Positions 1 through 7,617 are shown, numbered from the stretch's first letter. The stretch: 15,943 nucleotides of DNA from JBFWNZ01 sp050250795 (GCA_050250795.1 JBFWNZ010000052.1:1-15943), one strand, 5' to 3'. Notes: a model not told the origin generated them from the letters alone. Translations and numbers: made by a program.

Positions 1-2
1 AC

Positions 3-698
3 AAGAAGCGCGCCAAGCTGTTCGCCAAGCTGGGACGGGAACTGATGGTCGCCGCCAAGTCCGGCGGTGCCGATGCGGACTCGAACCCGCGGCTGCGCGC
101 GGCGATGATCGCGGCGCGCGCCAATAATATGCCGAAGGACAATATCGAGCGGGCCATCAAGAAGGGGGCCGGCGGCGATGCCGACGACAGCTACGAGGCC
201 ATTCGCTACGAGGGCTATGGCCCGGGCGGCGTGGCCATCATCGTCGAGGCGCTGACCGACAATCGGAACCGGACGGCGTCGGAATTGCGCGCCGCCTTCA
301 GCAAGCATGGCGGGAACCTGGCCGAGACGGGCGCGGTCAGCTTCATGTTCGACCGTATCGGCAGTATCCGCTTCGCCCGCGATGCCGGCACGCCCGAAGC
401 CGTGTTCGAGGCGGCATTGGAAGCCGGCGCCGAGGATGTGGTGTCCTCGCCGGAGGGGCATGAGGTGTCCTGCGCACCCGACGATCTGCACGCGGTGGCG
501 GAAGCCTTGCGCGAACGTTTGGGCGACGCGGAATCGACCCAACTGATCTGGCGCCCGCAGAACGGGGTCCCGGTGGATGAGGATGCGGCGACAACCATTT
601 TCAAGCTGATCGACGTGCTGGAAGACAATGACGACGTTCAGACGGTGTCGGCGAACTTCGAAATCGCCGACGAGGTGATGGAGCGGCTGACGGCTTGA
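3..698 (+). CDS. yebC: YebC/PmpR family protein (5' truncated)
   Basis: The window opens inside this gene; the reading frame is open from base 3, and comparison with E. coli YebC suggests about 18 N-terminal residues are missing. Visible family features are the basic segment KKRAKLFAKLGREL, the stretch NPRLRAAMIAARANNMPKDNIERAI, and the core YEGYGPGGVAIIVEALTDNRNRT followed by SKHGGNLAETGAVSFMF. The acidic C-terminal part ends LIDVLEDNDDVQTVSANFEI, also typical. The family consists of cytoplasmic proteins described as DNA-binding regulators (PmpR) or as translation factors that help ribosomes at proline stretches (TACO1/YebC); which applies here cannot be read from sequence. Its place directly upstream of ruvC is common in bacteria, and the stop codon nearly abuts ruvC, so co-transcription is likely. 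Confidence 0.95.
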   Translation, partial: KKRAKLFAKLGRELMVAAKSGGADADSNPRLRAAMIAARANNMPKDNIERAIKKGAGGDADDSYEAIRYEGYGPGGVAIIVEALTDNRNRTASELRAAFSKHGGNLAETGAVSFMFDRIGSIRFARDAGTPEAVFEAALEAGAEDVVSSPEGHEVSCAPDDLHAVAEALRERLGDAESTQLIWRPQNGVPVDEDAATTIFKLIDVLEDNDDVQTVSANFEIADEVMERLTA

Positions 699-712
699 GC
701 CAGCGAACGGCG

Positions 713-1222
713 ATGCGTCTGATCGGTCTGGACCCCGGACTCCGCAATACCGGATGGGGCGTGATCGAGATGTCGGGCAACCGGCTGACCCATGTCGCGG
801 ACGGTACGATCCGCCCGCGGCAGGACGGCCCCATGGCGTGGCGCCTGCGCGATCTGCATGAGGGGTTGGCGGCGGTGCTGGCGCAGTACGCGCCCGACGA
901 AGCGGCGGTGGAAGAGACGTTTGTGAACAAGAATCCGGAATCCACCCTGAAGCTGGGCGAGGCGCGGGGCGTTGTCCTGCTCGCGCCGGCGCTATTGGGG
1001 ATTCCGGTTGCGGAATATTCGGCCAATCGGATCAAGAAGGCCGTCGTGGGGGCGGGGCATGCCCGCAAGGAGCAGATTCAGACGATGGTCCGTCACCTGC
1101 TGCCTGGCGCTGCGGTGTCCAGCGCCGATGCGGCCGACGCCCTGGCCGTCGCAATCTGTCACGCGCATTTCGCCGGAACGGCACGCCGCTGGCAGGCGGC
1201 CGGGGCGGAGGCGGTTCGATGA
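713..1222 (+). CDS. ruvC: Crossover junction endodeoxyribonuclease RuvC
   Basis: RuvC is the Mg2+-dependent nuclease that cuts Holliday junctions moved by RuvAB. From the ATG at 713 the protein has 169 residues, close to the usual ~173, and begins MRLIGLDPGLRNTGWGVI. The four acidic catalytic positions are present: D7, E67 (in AVEETF), D139 and D142 (in SADAADALAVAI), in register with D7, E66, D138 and D141 of E. coli. An in-frame TTG at 695, overlapping the yebC stop, would add six residues and has a GGAG at 680-683, 11 bases upstream. I prefer ATG 713 because it puts D7 at the canonical position, although it lacks a clear Shine-Dalgarno. The stop overlaps the ruvA start as ATGA, implying translational coupling. 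Confidence 0.96.
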   Translation: MRLIGLDPGLRNTGWGVIEMSGNRLTHVADGTIRPRQDGPMAWRLRDLHEGLAAVLAQYAPDEAAVEETFVNKNPESTLKLGEARGVVLLAPALLGIPVAEYSANRIKKAVVGAGHARKEQIQTMVRHLLPGAAVSSADAADALAVAICHAHFAGTARRWQAAGAEAVR

Positions 1223-1842
1223 TCGCGAGCCTGTCCGGCCGGGTCGATCACATCGACGAGGATTCAGCGGTGATCGATGTGGGCGGTGTCGGGTATCTGG
1301 TCTTTTGCGGCGCACGGACCCTCGCGCGTCTGCCGGGTGCGGGCGAAGCGGCGCGATTGTTCGTCGAGACCCATGTCCGTGAGGACCACATCCATCTCTA
1401 CGGTTTCTACGACGCGGTGGAACGCGCATGGTTCCGGTTGCTCACGACGGTCCAGGGCGTGGGGGCCCGCGTCGCGCTTGCCATCCTGTCGGCCCTGTCG
1501 ACCGAGGAACTGGCCCAGGCGGTGGCGCATCAGGACCGGACCATGCTGACGCGGGCCAGCGGGGTGGGCCCGAAGCTGGCGGTTCGGATTGTCACGGAAT
1601 TGAAGGATCGCGCGCTTCATATGCCCGTTGCGGCGTCGGTTCCGCATATGGGCGGGGCCCTGCCCATTGTCGTCGGGGGCGAAGAGGAGGCGGCGATTTC
1701 CGCGCTCGTGAACCTTGGGTTTCCACGGGCCCAGGCGGCCGGCGCGGTGGCACGCGCGGGGCGCTCGCTCGCCGGGGACGGCGAGGCGGCGCCGGCTCTG
1801 GAGTCGCTCATCCGGGCCGGTCTGCGGGAGCTTAGCCAGTGA
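1219..1842 (+). CDS. ruvA: Holliday junction branch migration protein RuvA
   Basis: RuvA forms tetramers that hold the four-way junction flat and recruit RuvB. The 207-residue product shows the usual three domains. An N-terminal OB-fold (about 1-65) starts MIASLSGRVDHID and contains DVGGVGYLV and HVREDHIHLYGF. Two helix-hairpin-helix motifs follow, TVQGVGARVALAIL (GVG at 80-82) and ASGVGPKLAVRIVTELKD (GVG at 115-117). After a flexible linker of about 30 residues comes the C-terminal UBA-like RuvB-binding domain (about 155-207, with EEEAAISALVNLGF). The start codon lies inside the ruvC stop (ATGA, 1219-1222), and the stop overlaps the ruvB GTG. Length and motifs are normal. Confidence 0.97.
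   Translation: MIASLSGRVDHIDEDSAVIDVGGVGYLVFCGARTLARLPGAGEAARLFVETHVREDHIHLYGFYDAVERAWFRLLTTVQGVGARVALAILSALSTEELAQAVAHQDRTMLTRASGVGPKLAVRIVTELKDRALHMPVAASVPHMGGALPIVVGGEEEAAISALVNLGFPRAQAAGAVARAGRSLAGDGEAAPALESLIRAGLRELSQ
1826..1830 (+). promoter_or_regulatory. Shine-Dalgarno GGGAG selecting the GTG start of ruvB
   Basis: GGGAG lies inside the last codons of ruvA, 8 bases before the GTG at 1839 and 17 before the next in-frame ATG at 1848. The spacing favours GTG. Start and stop overlap as GTGA, so ruvB translation is probably coupled to ruvA. Confidence 0.6.
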
Positions 1843-2903
1843 CCGGCATGGCCGACCGAATCGTGACGCCGGATTTCGCCGCCGCCGATACCCCCGAGGT
1901 GGGGCTGCGGCCGCAGACCCTGGACGATTTCATCGGCCAGCGGACGGTGCGCGAGAATCTGGCGGTTTTCATCCGGGCGGCCCGGTCGCGCAGCGAAGCG
2001 CTGGATCACACCCTGTTCTTCGGTCCGCCGGGCCTGGGCAAGACCACGCTGGCCCAGATCGTGGCGCGCGAACTGGGGGTGAATTTCCGGGCCACCTCCG
2101 GCCCTGTGATCGCCAAGGCCGGGGACCTCGCAGCGATCCTCACCAATCTTCAGGCCCATGACGTTCTGTTCATCGACGAGATTCACCGCCTCAATCCGGC
2201 GGTGGAGGAAATCCTCTATCCGGCGATGGAGGATTTCCAGCTCGACCTGATCATCGGCGAAGGGCCCGCAGCCCGGTCGATCCGGATCGACCTGCCGCCC
2301 TTTACCCTTGTGGGGGCGACGACCCGCTCGGGGCTGATCACCACGCCGCTTCGCGAGCGGTTCGGAATTCAGCTGCGGATGGAATTCTATGCCGATGACG
2401 AGTTGCAGGCGATCGTCGCACGGGGCGCCGGCAAGCTGGCCATGCCGTTGAGTGCGGACGGTGCGCTGGAGATCGCGCGGCGCAGCCGCGGCACCCCGCG
2501 GGTGGCGGGGCGGCTGCTGCGCCGGGTGCGGGATTTCGCGGCGGATGACGGGGTCGGCGAGGTCGATGCGCCGGCGGCCGACAAGGCGCTGGCGCGGATG
2601 GGGGTCGATACCCGCGGGCTCGATGCGATGGACCGGCGCTACCTGACCTGCGTGGCCGACAATTACGGTGGCGGCCCGGTGGGGGTGGAGACGATGGCCG
2701 CGGCGCTGGCGGAACAGCGCGACGTGCTGGAGGAGGTGATCGAGCCATACCTGATCCAGCAGGGGCTGGTGCAGCGCACGCCGCGCGGCCGGATGCTGAC
2801 GGCGCAGGGCTGGCGGTATCTCGGGCGCGATGCGCCACGGCAGGCGATGGAGCAGTTGGATCTGTTGGCCGGCACTGCAACGGGCGGCGAGGCCGATGCT
2901 TGA
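1839..2903 (+). CDS. ruvB: Holliday junction branch migration ATPase RuvB
   Basis: RuvB is the hexameric AAA+ motor that pulls DNA through the RuvA-bound junction. The 354-residue product carries Walker A GPPGLGKT (62-69), Walker B with D113-E114 in FIDEIHRL, sensor 1 in LVGATTRSG (158-165) and the arginine finger R174 in LRERFG. The RuvB C-terminal winged-helix domain follows, with MDRRYLTCVADNYGGGPVGVETMAAAL and EPYLIQQGLVQRTPRGR. The GTG at 1839 is preferred for its Shine-Dalgarno; the alternative ATG at 1848 would drop only three residues. The last codons overlap ybgC by eight bases, linking the repair genes to the Tol-Pal genes in one transcriptional unit. Confidence 0.97.
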   Translation: MTGMADRIVTPDFAAADTPEVGLRPQTLDDFIGQRTVRENLAVFIRAARSRSEALDHTLFFGPPGLGKTTLAQIVARELGVNFRATSGPVIAKAGDLAAILTNLQAHDVLFIDEIHRLNPAVEEILYPAMEDFQLDLIIGEGPAARSIRIDLPPFTLVGATTRSGLITTPLRERFGIQLRMEFYADDELQAIVARGAGKLAMPLSADGALEIARRSRGTPRVAGRLLRRVRDFAADDGVGEVDAPAADKALARMGVDTRGLDAMDRRYLTCVADNYGGGPVGVETMAAALAEQRDVLEEVIEPYLIQQGLVQRTPRGRMLTAQGWRYLGRDAPRQAMEQLDLLAGTATGGEADA

Positions 2904-3324
2904 CGCGGCCGCCGGTGGAACCCACGTCTGGCCGGTCCGCGTCTATTACGAGGACACGGACGCGGCTGGCATCGTCTATTACGCGAACTATCTTCGGTTC
3001 GCGGAGCGGGCGCGGACCGAGATGCTGCGCGACCTGGGCGGCGAGCATCGCGCCCTTCTCGATGCCCATGGCATGGTTTTCGCCGTGCGCAGCTGCAAGG
3101 CCGATTATTTGGTTCCGGCGCGTCTCGACGATGCGCTGGAGGTTCGGTCCCGATTGCTGGAAGTGGGTGGGGCTTCGATGACGGCCGAGCAGGTCGTCCA
3201 TCGCGAGGCCGAGGTTTTGGTGCGGATGGAGGTCCGTCTGGCCTGCATGGGCCGGGACGGGCGGGCGGTTCGGATGCCTGCGCCGGTGCGGTCGGCGCTG
3301 CGGGCATTCCAAGAAGGACGGTAG
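2896..3324 (+). CDS. ybgC: Tol-Pal system-associated acyl-CoA thioesterase YbgC
   Basis: This is a hotdog-fold thioesterase of 142 residues. The N-terminal signature VYYEDTDAAGIVYYANYLRFAERARTEML is the YbgC hallmark, with the catalytic aspartate in EDTDAAG. In E. coli the protein associates with acyl carrier protein and phospholipid-synthesis enzymes and hydrolyses acyl-CoA; its exact link to Tol-Pal is unsettled. The start is set at the ATG 2896 just inside the ruvB end, because the longer frame upstream only reads through ruvB. A GAGG three bases before the ATG is close but usable. The gene is the first of the tol block, 13 bases ahead of tolQ. Confidence 0.93.
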   Translation: MLDAAAGGTHVWPVRVYYEDTDAAGIVYYANYLRFAERARTEMLRDLGGEHRALLDAHGMVFAVRSCKADYLVPARLDDALEVRSRLLEVGGASMTAEQVVHREAEVLVRMEVRLACMGRDGRAVRMPAPVRSALRAFQEGR

Positions 3325-3337
3325 GCAAGAGGACTAT

Positions 3338-4069
3338 ATGGAGCAGAACCTTATCGATTCGGTGGCGCTCGCTGGCTCTGTCGATGCAGCGAATTTGTCC
3401 GCCCTATCGCTTTTCTTGCGTGCCCATTGGGTGGTCAAGCTGGTCATGCTGACCTTGCTGCTCGCCTCGGTCTGGACCTGGGCGATCATCCTGGAGAAGA
3501 GCTTCCGGCTGCGTCGGCTGCATGCGCGGGCGTCCAAGTTCGAGGACGCGTTCTGGTCCGGCGGTTCCCTGGAGGACCTCTACGAACGGATCGGGCCGCG
3601 GGCCAACGATCCGATGTCGACCGTTTTCGTCGCGGGTATGCGGGAATGGCGACGATCTTCAAATCGCGGGCTGGGGCAGGCCGGACCGAGCCGGGCAAGG
3701 CTGCAGGAGCGGATCGACAGGGTGATGAGTGTCGCGCTCAGCCGCGAGATGGAGCGGGCCGAAAGCAATATGACGTTCCTCGCTTCGGTCGGGTCGACGG
3801 CGCCGTTCATCGGCTTGTTCGGCACGGTCTGGGGCATCATGAGTTCCTTCCAGGCCATCGCCGTTACCAAACAGACCAGCCTGGCGGTGGTCGCCCCCGG
3901 CATTGCCGAGGCCCTTCTGGCGACGGCTCTGGGGCTGGTCGCGGCCATTCCCGCGGTGGTCGCGTTCAACAAGCTGTCGAGCGATATCGGCCGCTATGGC
4001 GGGCGCCTCGAAGCCTTCACGGACGAATTCTCGGCGATCATGTCCCGGCAACTCGAAGAGGGCGCCTGA
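3338..4069 (+). CDS. tolQ: Tol-Pal inner membrane proton-channel subunit TolQ
   Basis: TolQ is a MotA/TolQ/ExbB family protein that, with TolR, uses the proton gradient to energise TolA. The 243-residue product has three membrane segments: about 31-52 (WVVKLVMLTLLLASVWTW), 146-172 (TFLASVGSTAPFIGLFGTVWGIMSS) and 184-210 (VVAPGIAEALLATALGLVAAIPAVVAF). The large cytoplasmic loop between the first two is basic, and the second and third segments carry the small and threonine residues that line the channel in this family. An AGAGGA ends four bases before the ATG. A 3-base gap leads to tolR. Confidence 0.97.
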   Translation: MEQNLIDSVALAGSVDAANLSALSLFLRAHWVVKLVMLTLLLASVWTWAIILEKSFRLRRLHARASKFEDAFWSGGSLEDLYERIGPRANDPMSTVFVAGMREWRRSSNRGLGQAGPSRARLQERIDRVMSVALSREMERAESNMTFLASVGSTAPFIGLFGTVWGIMSSFQAIAVTKQTSLAVVAPGIAEALLATALGLVAAIPAVVAFNKLSSDIGRYGGRLEAFTDEFSAIMSRQLEEGA

Positions 4070-4072
4070 TCG

Positions 4073-4537
4073 ATGGGTGCACAGCTCGCCGGACGCGGTG
4101 CGCAGAACGGCCGCAATGGGCGGCGGCGGTCGCGCTATCGGCCGATGTCCGACATCAATGTGACGCCTTTTGTCGACGTCATGCTGGTGCTGCTGATCGT
4201 CTTCATGATCGCGGCGCCGCTGCTGACCGTGGGCGTGCCGGTCGATCTGCCCAAGACCCAGGCCGCATCGCTCAGCGATACCAAGGAGCCGGTGGTGGTT
4301 ACGATCGACAAGACCGGTGCCGTCTACATCCAGGAAACGGTCGTGCCGGTCGAGAACCTGACGGCGCGGCTGGTTGCGATAACCGGGGCCAACCCGGAGA
4401 CGAAGATATTCGTCCGTGGCGATCAGACGATCCAGTACGGGCGCGTGATGGAGGTTATGGGGAGGCTCAGTGCGGCAGGTTTCGCGAAGGTGTCTCTGCT
4501 CGCGGAATTGCCGAACGGCACAACGGGGAAGAGATGA
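4073..4537 (+). CDS. tolR: Tol-Pal inner membrane protein TolR
   Basis: TolR is an ExbD/TolR family protein of 154 residues. A basic cytoplasmic N-terminus (RNGRRRSRYRP) precedes the signature MSDINVTPFVDVMLVLLIVF. One membrane helix (about 34-55) holds the conserved proton-carrying aspartate D35, equivalent to E. coli TolR D23. The rest is the periplasmic domain, including VPVDLPKTQA, the usual ExbD strand VVVTIDKTGAVYI, and VFVRGDQTIQYGRVMEVM-like sequence near the C-terminus. A GAAGAGGG at 4055-4062 inside the end of tolQ is the likely ribosome binding site. TolR sits between the TolQ channel and TolA and may contact peptidoglycan. Confidence 0.96.
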   Translation: MGAQLAGRGAQNGRNGRRRSRYRPMSDINVTPFVDVMLVLLIVFMIAAPLLTVGVPVDLPKTQAASLSDTKEPVVVTIDKTGAVYIQETVVPVENLTARLVAITGANPETKIFVRGDQTIQYGRVMEVMGRLSAAGFAKVSLLAELPNGTTGKR

Positions 4538-4546
4538 CGGCTGCCG

Positions 4547-5506
4547 ATGCGCACATCGCTCATCATCTCTGCCCTGACCCATGTCCTGTTGATCGCGCTG
4601 GCGATGGTCTCGCTGCCGCAGGCGGAATTGCCCATGGTCGAGACGCCGCCCGTCATCGATGTCGAACTGGTGACGGAAATCACGGCGTCGCCGAAGCCGA
4701 CGCCGCAGCCGCAACCCGCCAAGAAGCCTGAGCCGGCGGCTGCACCGCCGGAACCGCCGAAGGCTGTGCAACCGCCGCCGCCGCCGCCAGCCCCCAAGCT
4801 GGCCGAGGTGCCGCCTCCGAAGCCCGAGCCCAAACCGGAACCCAAGCCCGAGCCGAAACCCGAGCCGAAGCCGGAACCGCAACCTGAGCCAAAGCCTGAG
4901 CCGAAACCGGAACCGAAACCTGAGCCCAAGCCCGAGCCGAAACCGGAACCGAAGCCGGAGCCCAAGCCCGAGCCGAAACCGGAACTGGCACCCGTGCCGC
5001 GCGCGAAGCCCAAGCCGCCGCAGGACGATTTCGAATCCGTCCTCAAGACGGTTCAGAAGCTCGACCAGAAGCCGCAGAAGCCGCCCGAGGAACCGAAGAA
5101 GGACAAGAAGCCAAGCTTCGAGGAACAGATGGCCGCGGCGCTGGATCGCAAGCCGCCGTCGCCGGAGCGACAGCAGGCGAAGTTCGGCGAGCAATTGTCG
5201 ATCAGCGAGATCGACGCCGTCCGGCGTCAGATCGAGAAATGCTGGAACGTCCCTGCCGGTGCGCCGCAGGCCGAGGATCTGGTTGCGACGATCCGGATGC
5301 AGCTGAACCCCGATGGCAGCGTCCGTTCCGCCCAGATCGTCGACAGCGGACGCATGTCGGATCCTTTTTTTCGCGCAGCGTCGGAAAGTGCGCTTCGAGC
5401 GGTGCTCAATCCGCGTTGTAATCCGCTGAAGCTACCCATGGAGAAGTACGACACATGGCGGGATATGACGCTGACCTTCAACCCGAAACAGATGGTTGGA
5501 CGATGA
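4547..5506 (+). CDS. tolA: Tol-Pal energy transducer TolA (proline-rich, TonB-like)
   Basis: TolA is anchored in the inner membrane and spans the periplasm to reach TolB and Pal. In this 319-residue protein, one N-terminal membrane helix (about 4-23) carries the S-x3-H motif (S8, H12) through which TolA engages TolQ-TolR. A Pro/Lys/Glu-rich arm follows, including 14 KPEP-type tetrads (residues 92-147). A charged segment leads to the C-terminal domain (about 215-319), with ISEIDAVRRQIEKCWNVPAG, VATIRMQLNPDGSV and SALRAVLNPRCNPLKLP, typical of alphaproteobacterial TolA. E. coli TolA has a longer helical arm, whereas here the arm is shorter and polyproline-like. The nearest strong Shine-Dalgarno (GGGGAAGAG) sits 13 bases upstream, which is long. 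The stop overlaps the tolB ATG. Confidence 0.95.
   Translation: MRTSLIISALTHVLLIALAMVSLPQAELPMVETPPVIDVELVTEITASPKPTPQPQPAKKPEPAAAPPEPPKAVQPPPPPPAPKLAEVPPPKPEPKPEPKPEPKPEPKPEPQPEPKPEPKPEPKPEPKPEPKPEPKPEPKPEPKPELAPVPRAKPKPPQDDFESVLKTVQKLDQKPQKPPEEPKKDKKPSFEEQMAAALDRKPPSPERQQAKFGEQLSISEIDAVRRQIEKCWNVPAGAPQAEDLVATIRMQLNPDGSVRSAQIVDSGRMSDPFFRAASESALRAVLNPRCNPLKLPMEKYDTWRDMTLTFNPKQMVGR
4820..4987 (+). repeat. 12-bp imperfect tandem repeat encoding (KPEP)14 in TolA
   Basis: Fourteen consecutive four-codon units read K-P-E-P. Unit 6 begins with Gln (CAA) and unit 14 ends in Leu (CTG). Third positions vary among AAG/AAA, CCC/CCG/CCT/CCA and GAG/GAA, so the DNA repeat is degenerate while the peptide is nearly perfect. 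Confidence 0.95.
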
Positions 5507-6849
5507 AAGCGATGCTTAGGCAGACAGCATATGGCCTTGCGGCCGTCGTCGCGGCGGTCGGATTGCTGGTCTCCGCATCCGGCGCGCAAGCCGAAGTGCG
5601 GATCGATATCACCCGCGGCTATGTCGAGCCGTTGCCGGTCGCCATCACCGATTTCCAGGGCGAACGGGCAACCGAGGCCGATGTCGGTCGCGATATCTCG
5701 GGTGTCGTGGCGGCCGATCTCGAACGGTCGGGGTTGTTCAAGCCCATCGATTCCAAGGCCTTCATCCAGGATGCCGCTTCGCTTCAGGTCCAGCCGCGCT
5801 TCGGCGATTGGCGGGTCCTGAACGCCCAGGCGCTGGTGAGCGGTAGCGTCGCCGTGCAGCCCGATGGGCGCCTGCGCGTCGAGTTCCGGCTCTGGGACGT
5901 GTTCGCCGAGACCCAGATGACGGGGCTTGCCTATTATACTCAGCGCGAAAACTGGCGGCGTGTGGCGCATATCATCGCCGATGCGATCTACAAGCGGATC
6001 ACGGGCGAGGAAGGATATTTCGACACGCGGATCGTCTATGTCGCGGAAAATGGGCCGCCCAAGCGTCGGGTGAAGCGTCTTGCCATCATGGATCAGGACG
6101 GTGCGAACCAGCGTTTCCTGACCGACGGCAGCGCGCTCGTCCTGACCCCGCGCTTTTCGCCGACGCTGCACGAGATCACGTATCTGTCCTACTACAACAA
6201 CCAGCCGCGGGTTTACCTGTTCAATATCGAGACCGGGCGGCAGGAACTGCTGGGCAGCTTCAGCGGCATGACTTTTGCGCCGCGCTTTTCGCCGGACGGC
6301 AACTCGGTCCTGATGTCCTACTCCGAAAACGGCAACTCGGACATCTACACGATGGATTTGCGGACGCGCCGGGCGCAGCGTCTGACTTCGGATGCGTCCA
6401 TCGACACCTCGCCGAGCGGCTCGCCCGACGGGCGCAGCATCGTGTTCAACTCCGACCGCGGCGGTTCGCCGCAGCTTTACGTGATGGATGCCGACGGCGG
6501 CAATGTGCGCCGCATCAGCTTCGGGCAGGGGCGATATTCGACCCCCGTCTGGTCGCCGCGCGGCGATCTGATCGCCTTCACGAAGCAGACGGGCGGTGTA
6601 TTTCACATCGGCGTTATGCGTCCCGACGGCAGTGGCGAACGCCTGCTAAGCGAGAGTTTCCTTGACGAAGCACCCACTTGGGCGCCCAATGGCCGCGTCC
6701 TGATATTCTTCCGTCAGACCCCCACGGACCAGCGGGGGCTTGGCGGGACCTCGCGTCTCTATTCGGTCGATGTCACCGGATACAATCTCCGGGAAGTGAT
6801 TACGACGACCGATGCGTCCGATCCGGCTTGGTCCCCCTTAGTCCCTTGA
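5503..6849 (+). CDS. tolB: Tol-Pal periplasmic beta-propeller protein TolB
   Basis: TolB is a periplasmic protein that binds Pal and is released from it by TolA. The 448-residue product begins with a Sec signal peptide (charged MKAMLR, hydrophobic core to about 25, probable cleavage after AQA at 30). An N-terminal domain (about 31-165, with VAITDFQGE and LVSGSVAVQPDGRLRVEFRLWD) precedes a six-bladed propeller of PD40/WD-like repeats, visible as APRFSPDGNSVLMSYSENG, SPDGRSIVFNSDRGGSPQLYVMDADG and VWSPRGDLIAFT. The ATG at 5503 shares bases with the tolA stop (ATGA); another in-frame ATG at 5512 would shorten the signal peptide by three residues. A 151-base gap follows before pal. Confidence 0.96.
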   Translation: MKAMLRQTAYGLAAVVAAVGLLVSASGAQAEVRIDITRGYVEPLPVAITDFQGERATEADVGRDISGVVAADLERSGLFKPIDSKAFIQDAASLQVQPRFGDWRVLNAQALVSGSVAVQPDGRLRVEFRLWDVFAETQMTGLAYYTQRENWRRVAHIIADAIYKRITGEEGYFDTRIVYVAENGPPKRRVKRLAIMDQDGANQRFLTDGSALVLTPRFSPTLHEITYLSYYNNQPRVYLFNIETGRQELLGSFSGMTFAPRFSPDGNSVLMSYSENGNSDIYTMDLRTRRAQRLTSDASIDTSPSGSPDGRSIVFNSDRGGSPQLYVMDADGGNVRRISFGQGRYSTPVWSPRGDLIAFTKQTGGVFHIGVMRPDGSGERLLSESFLDEAPTWAPNGRVLIFFRQTPTDQRGLGGTSRLYSVDVTGYNLREVITTTDASDPAWSPLVP

Positions 6850-6873
6850 TTATGTGGGGGGTCAGTGCTAATT
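6846..6873 (+). promoter_or_regulatory. Possible promoter for pal (weak)
   Basis: At the tolB stop, TTGATT (6846-6851) is followed after 15 bases by GCTAAT (6867-6872), in a locally AT-richer patch of an otherwise GC-rich spacer. Each hexamer matches four of six consensus bases, but the spacing is short. It would give pal and cpoB a transcript separate from tolQRAB. This is inference from sequence only. Confidence 0.22.
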
Positions 6874-7000
6874 CATTCCCATAGGGCTCGCAACAGATTG
6901 TGGCGGGCGCCGGTCGGCTGTGCGCAGGCGGGCACGAGGAACGGCCGCTTGCGAGTGCGCTGAGTGCAGGGAACATCCGTCCTCCCAGGGGAGTCTATCA

Positions 7001-7516
7001 ATGCGTTTCAAGGTTCTGAGTGTGTTCGCTGCCTTGCTGCTCGTCGCCGCGTGCGAGAGCGCGCCCGAGAGCAGCGGGGCGGCAACGGGCAGCGGTGCGG
7101 CCGCAGGTAGCGGCGGCCAGCCCACGATGGCCGGCCAGGCCCGTCCGGGCTCGGTCGCGGACTTCGTCACCAATGTCGGCGACCGCGTTTTCTTCGACTT
7201 CGACAAGTCGGACATCACCGCGCAGGGTGCGGAGACGCTGCGTAAGCAGGCGGCTTGGCTGAAGAAGTATCCGGCGGTCACGCTGTCGGTCGAAGGTCAT
7301 TGCGACGAGCGCGGCACGCGTGAGTACAACCTCGCGCTGGGTGATCGCCGTGCGAACGCCGTCCGCGACTTCCTCGTCGGCCAGGGTATCTCGGCCAATC
7401 GCCTGACGACCATCAGCTACGGCAAGGAGAAGCCGGAAGTTGTCGGTTCGACCGAGTGGGCGTGGTCGCAGAACCGCCGTGGTGTGAGCGCCCCGAAGAA
7501 CGCCCCGGCCAGCTGA
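7001..7516 (+). CDS. pal: Peptidoglycan-associated lipoprotein Pal
   Basis: Pal is an outer-membrane lipoprotein whose OmpA-like domain binds peptidoglycan and TolB. The 171-residue product starts with a lipoprotein signal (MRFKVLSVFAALLLVAAC) with lipobox V-A-A-C and lipidated Cys18. A Ser/Gly/Ala-rich linker (19-50) precedes the OmpA domain with VFFDFDKSDI, VEGHCDERGTREYNLALGDRRA and TISYGKEKPE. The C-terminus reads QNRRGVSAPKNAPAS, where most relatives have NRRAV followed by a few hydrophobic residues. AGGGGAG at 6987-6993 is a strong Shine-Dalgarno 7 bases from the ATG, and the frame open further upstream has no lipoprotein features. The spacers on both sides suggest an expression level separate from that of tolB and cpoB. 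Confidence 0.96.
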   Translation: MRFKVLSVFAALLLVAACESAPESSGAATGSGAAAGSGGQPTMAGQARPGSVADFVTNVGDRVFFDFDKSDITAQGAETLRKQAAWLKKYPAVTLSVEGHCDERGTREYNLALGDRRANAVRDFLVGQGISANRLTTISYGKEKPEVVGSTEWAWSQNRRGVSAPKNAPAS

Positions 7517-7590
7517 TCCCGCAGGCAAGGCCGGGTGTGGGCATCTAGCGGCGGCTTTGTGCCGTCCGGTATGGAACGCGCCATACTCTT
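7504..7590 (+). other. Short inverted repeats in the pal-cpoB spacer
   Basis: Three small dyads lie across the pal stop and the 101-base spacer: CCCGGCC/GGCCGGG (7504-7510 and 7529-7535, 18-base loop), CGGC/GCCG (7552-7555 and 7561-7564, 5-base loop) and GTATGG/CCATAC (7569-7574 and 7581-7586, 6-base loop, followed by TCTT). None has a proper T-run. They may stabilise the pal transcript or partly stop transcription before cpoB. Confidence 0.3.
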
Positions 7591-7617
7591 GCCCAAATCG
7601 CACGGCATGCTGGGAAC

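Noticed and set aside
3659..5194. A 511-codon open frame on the minus strand opposite tolQ-tolR-tolA, rich in Arg/Leu/Gly/Phe repeats
   Set aside because: It mirrors the KPEP repeat and the GC-rich codon bias of the real tol genes, has no recognisable domain, and lies wholly opposite genes with clear family motifs.
5365..5371. T7 run in tolA as a possible slippage or frameshift site
   Set aside because: The frame is intact across it (GAT CCT TTT TTT CGC) and the downstream TolA domain is normal.
6831..6861. CCCCC/GGGGG inverted repeat at the end of tolB as a terminator
   Set aside because: Only five base pairs around an 18-base loop with mismatches next to it and no T-run.
6852..6884. Ten-codon frame MWGVSANSFP after tolB
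   Set aside because: No ribosome binding site, not adjacent to a gene start, and easily explained by chance.
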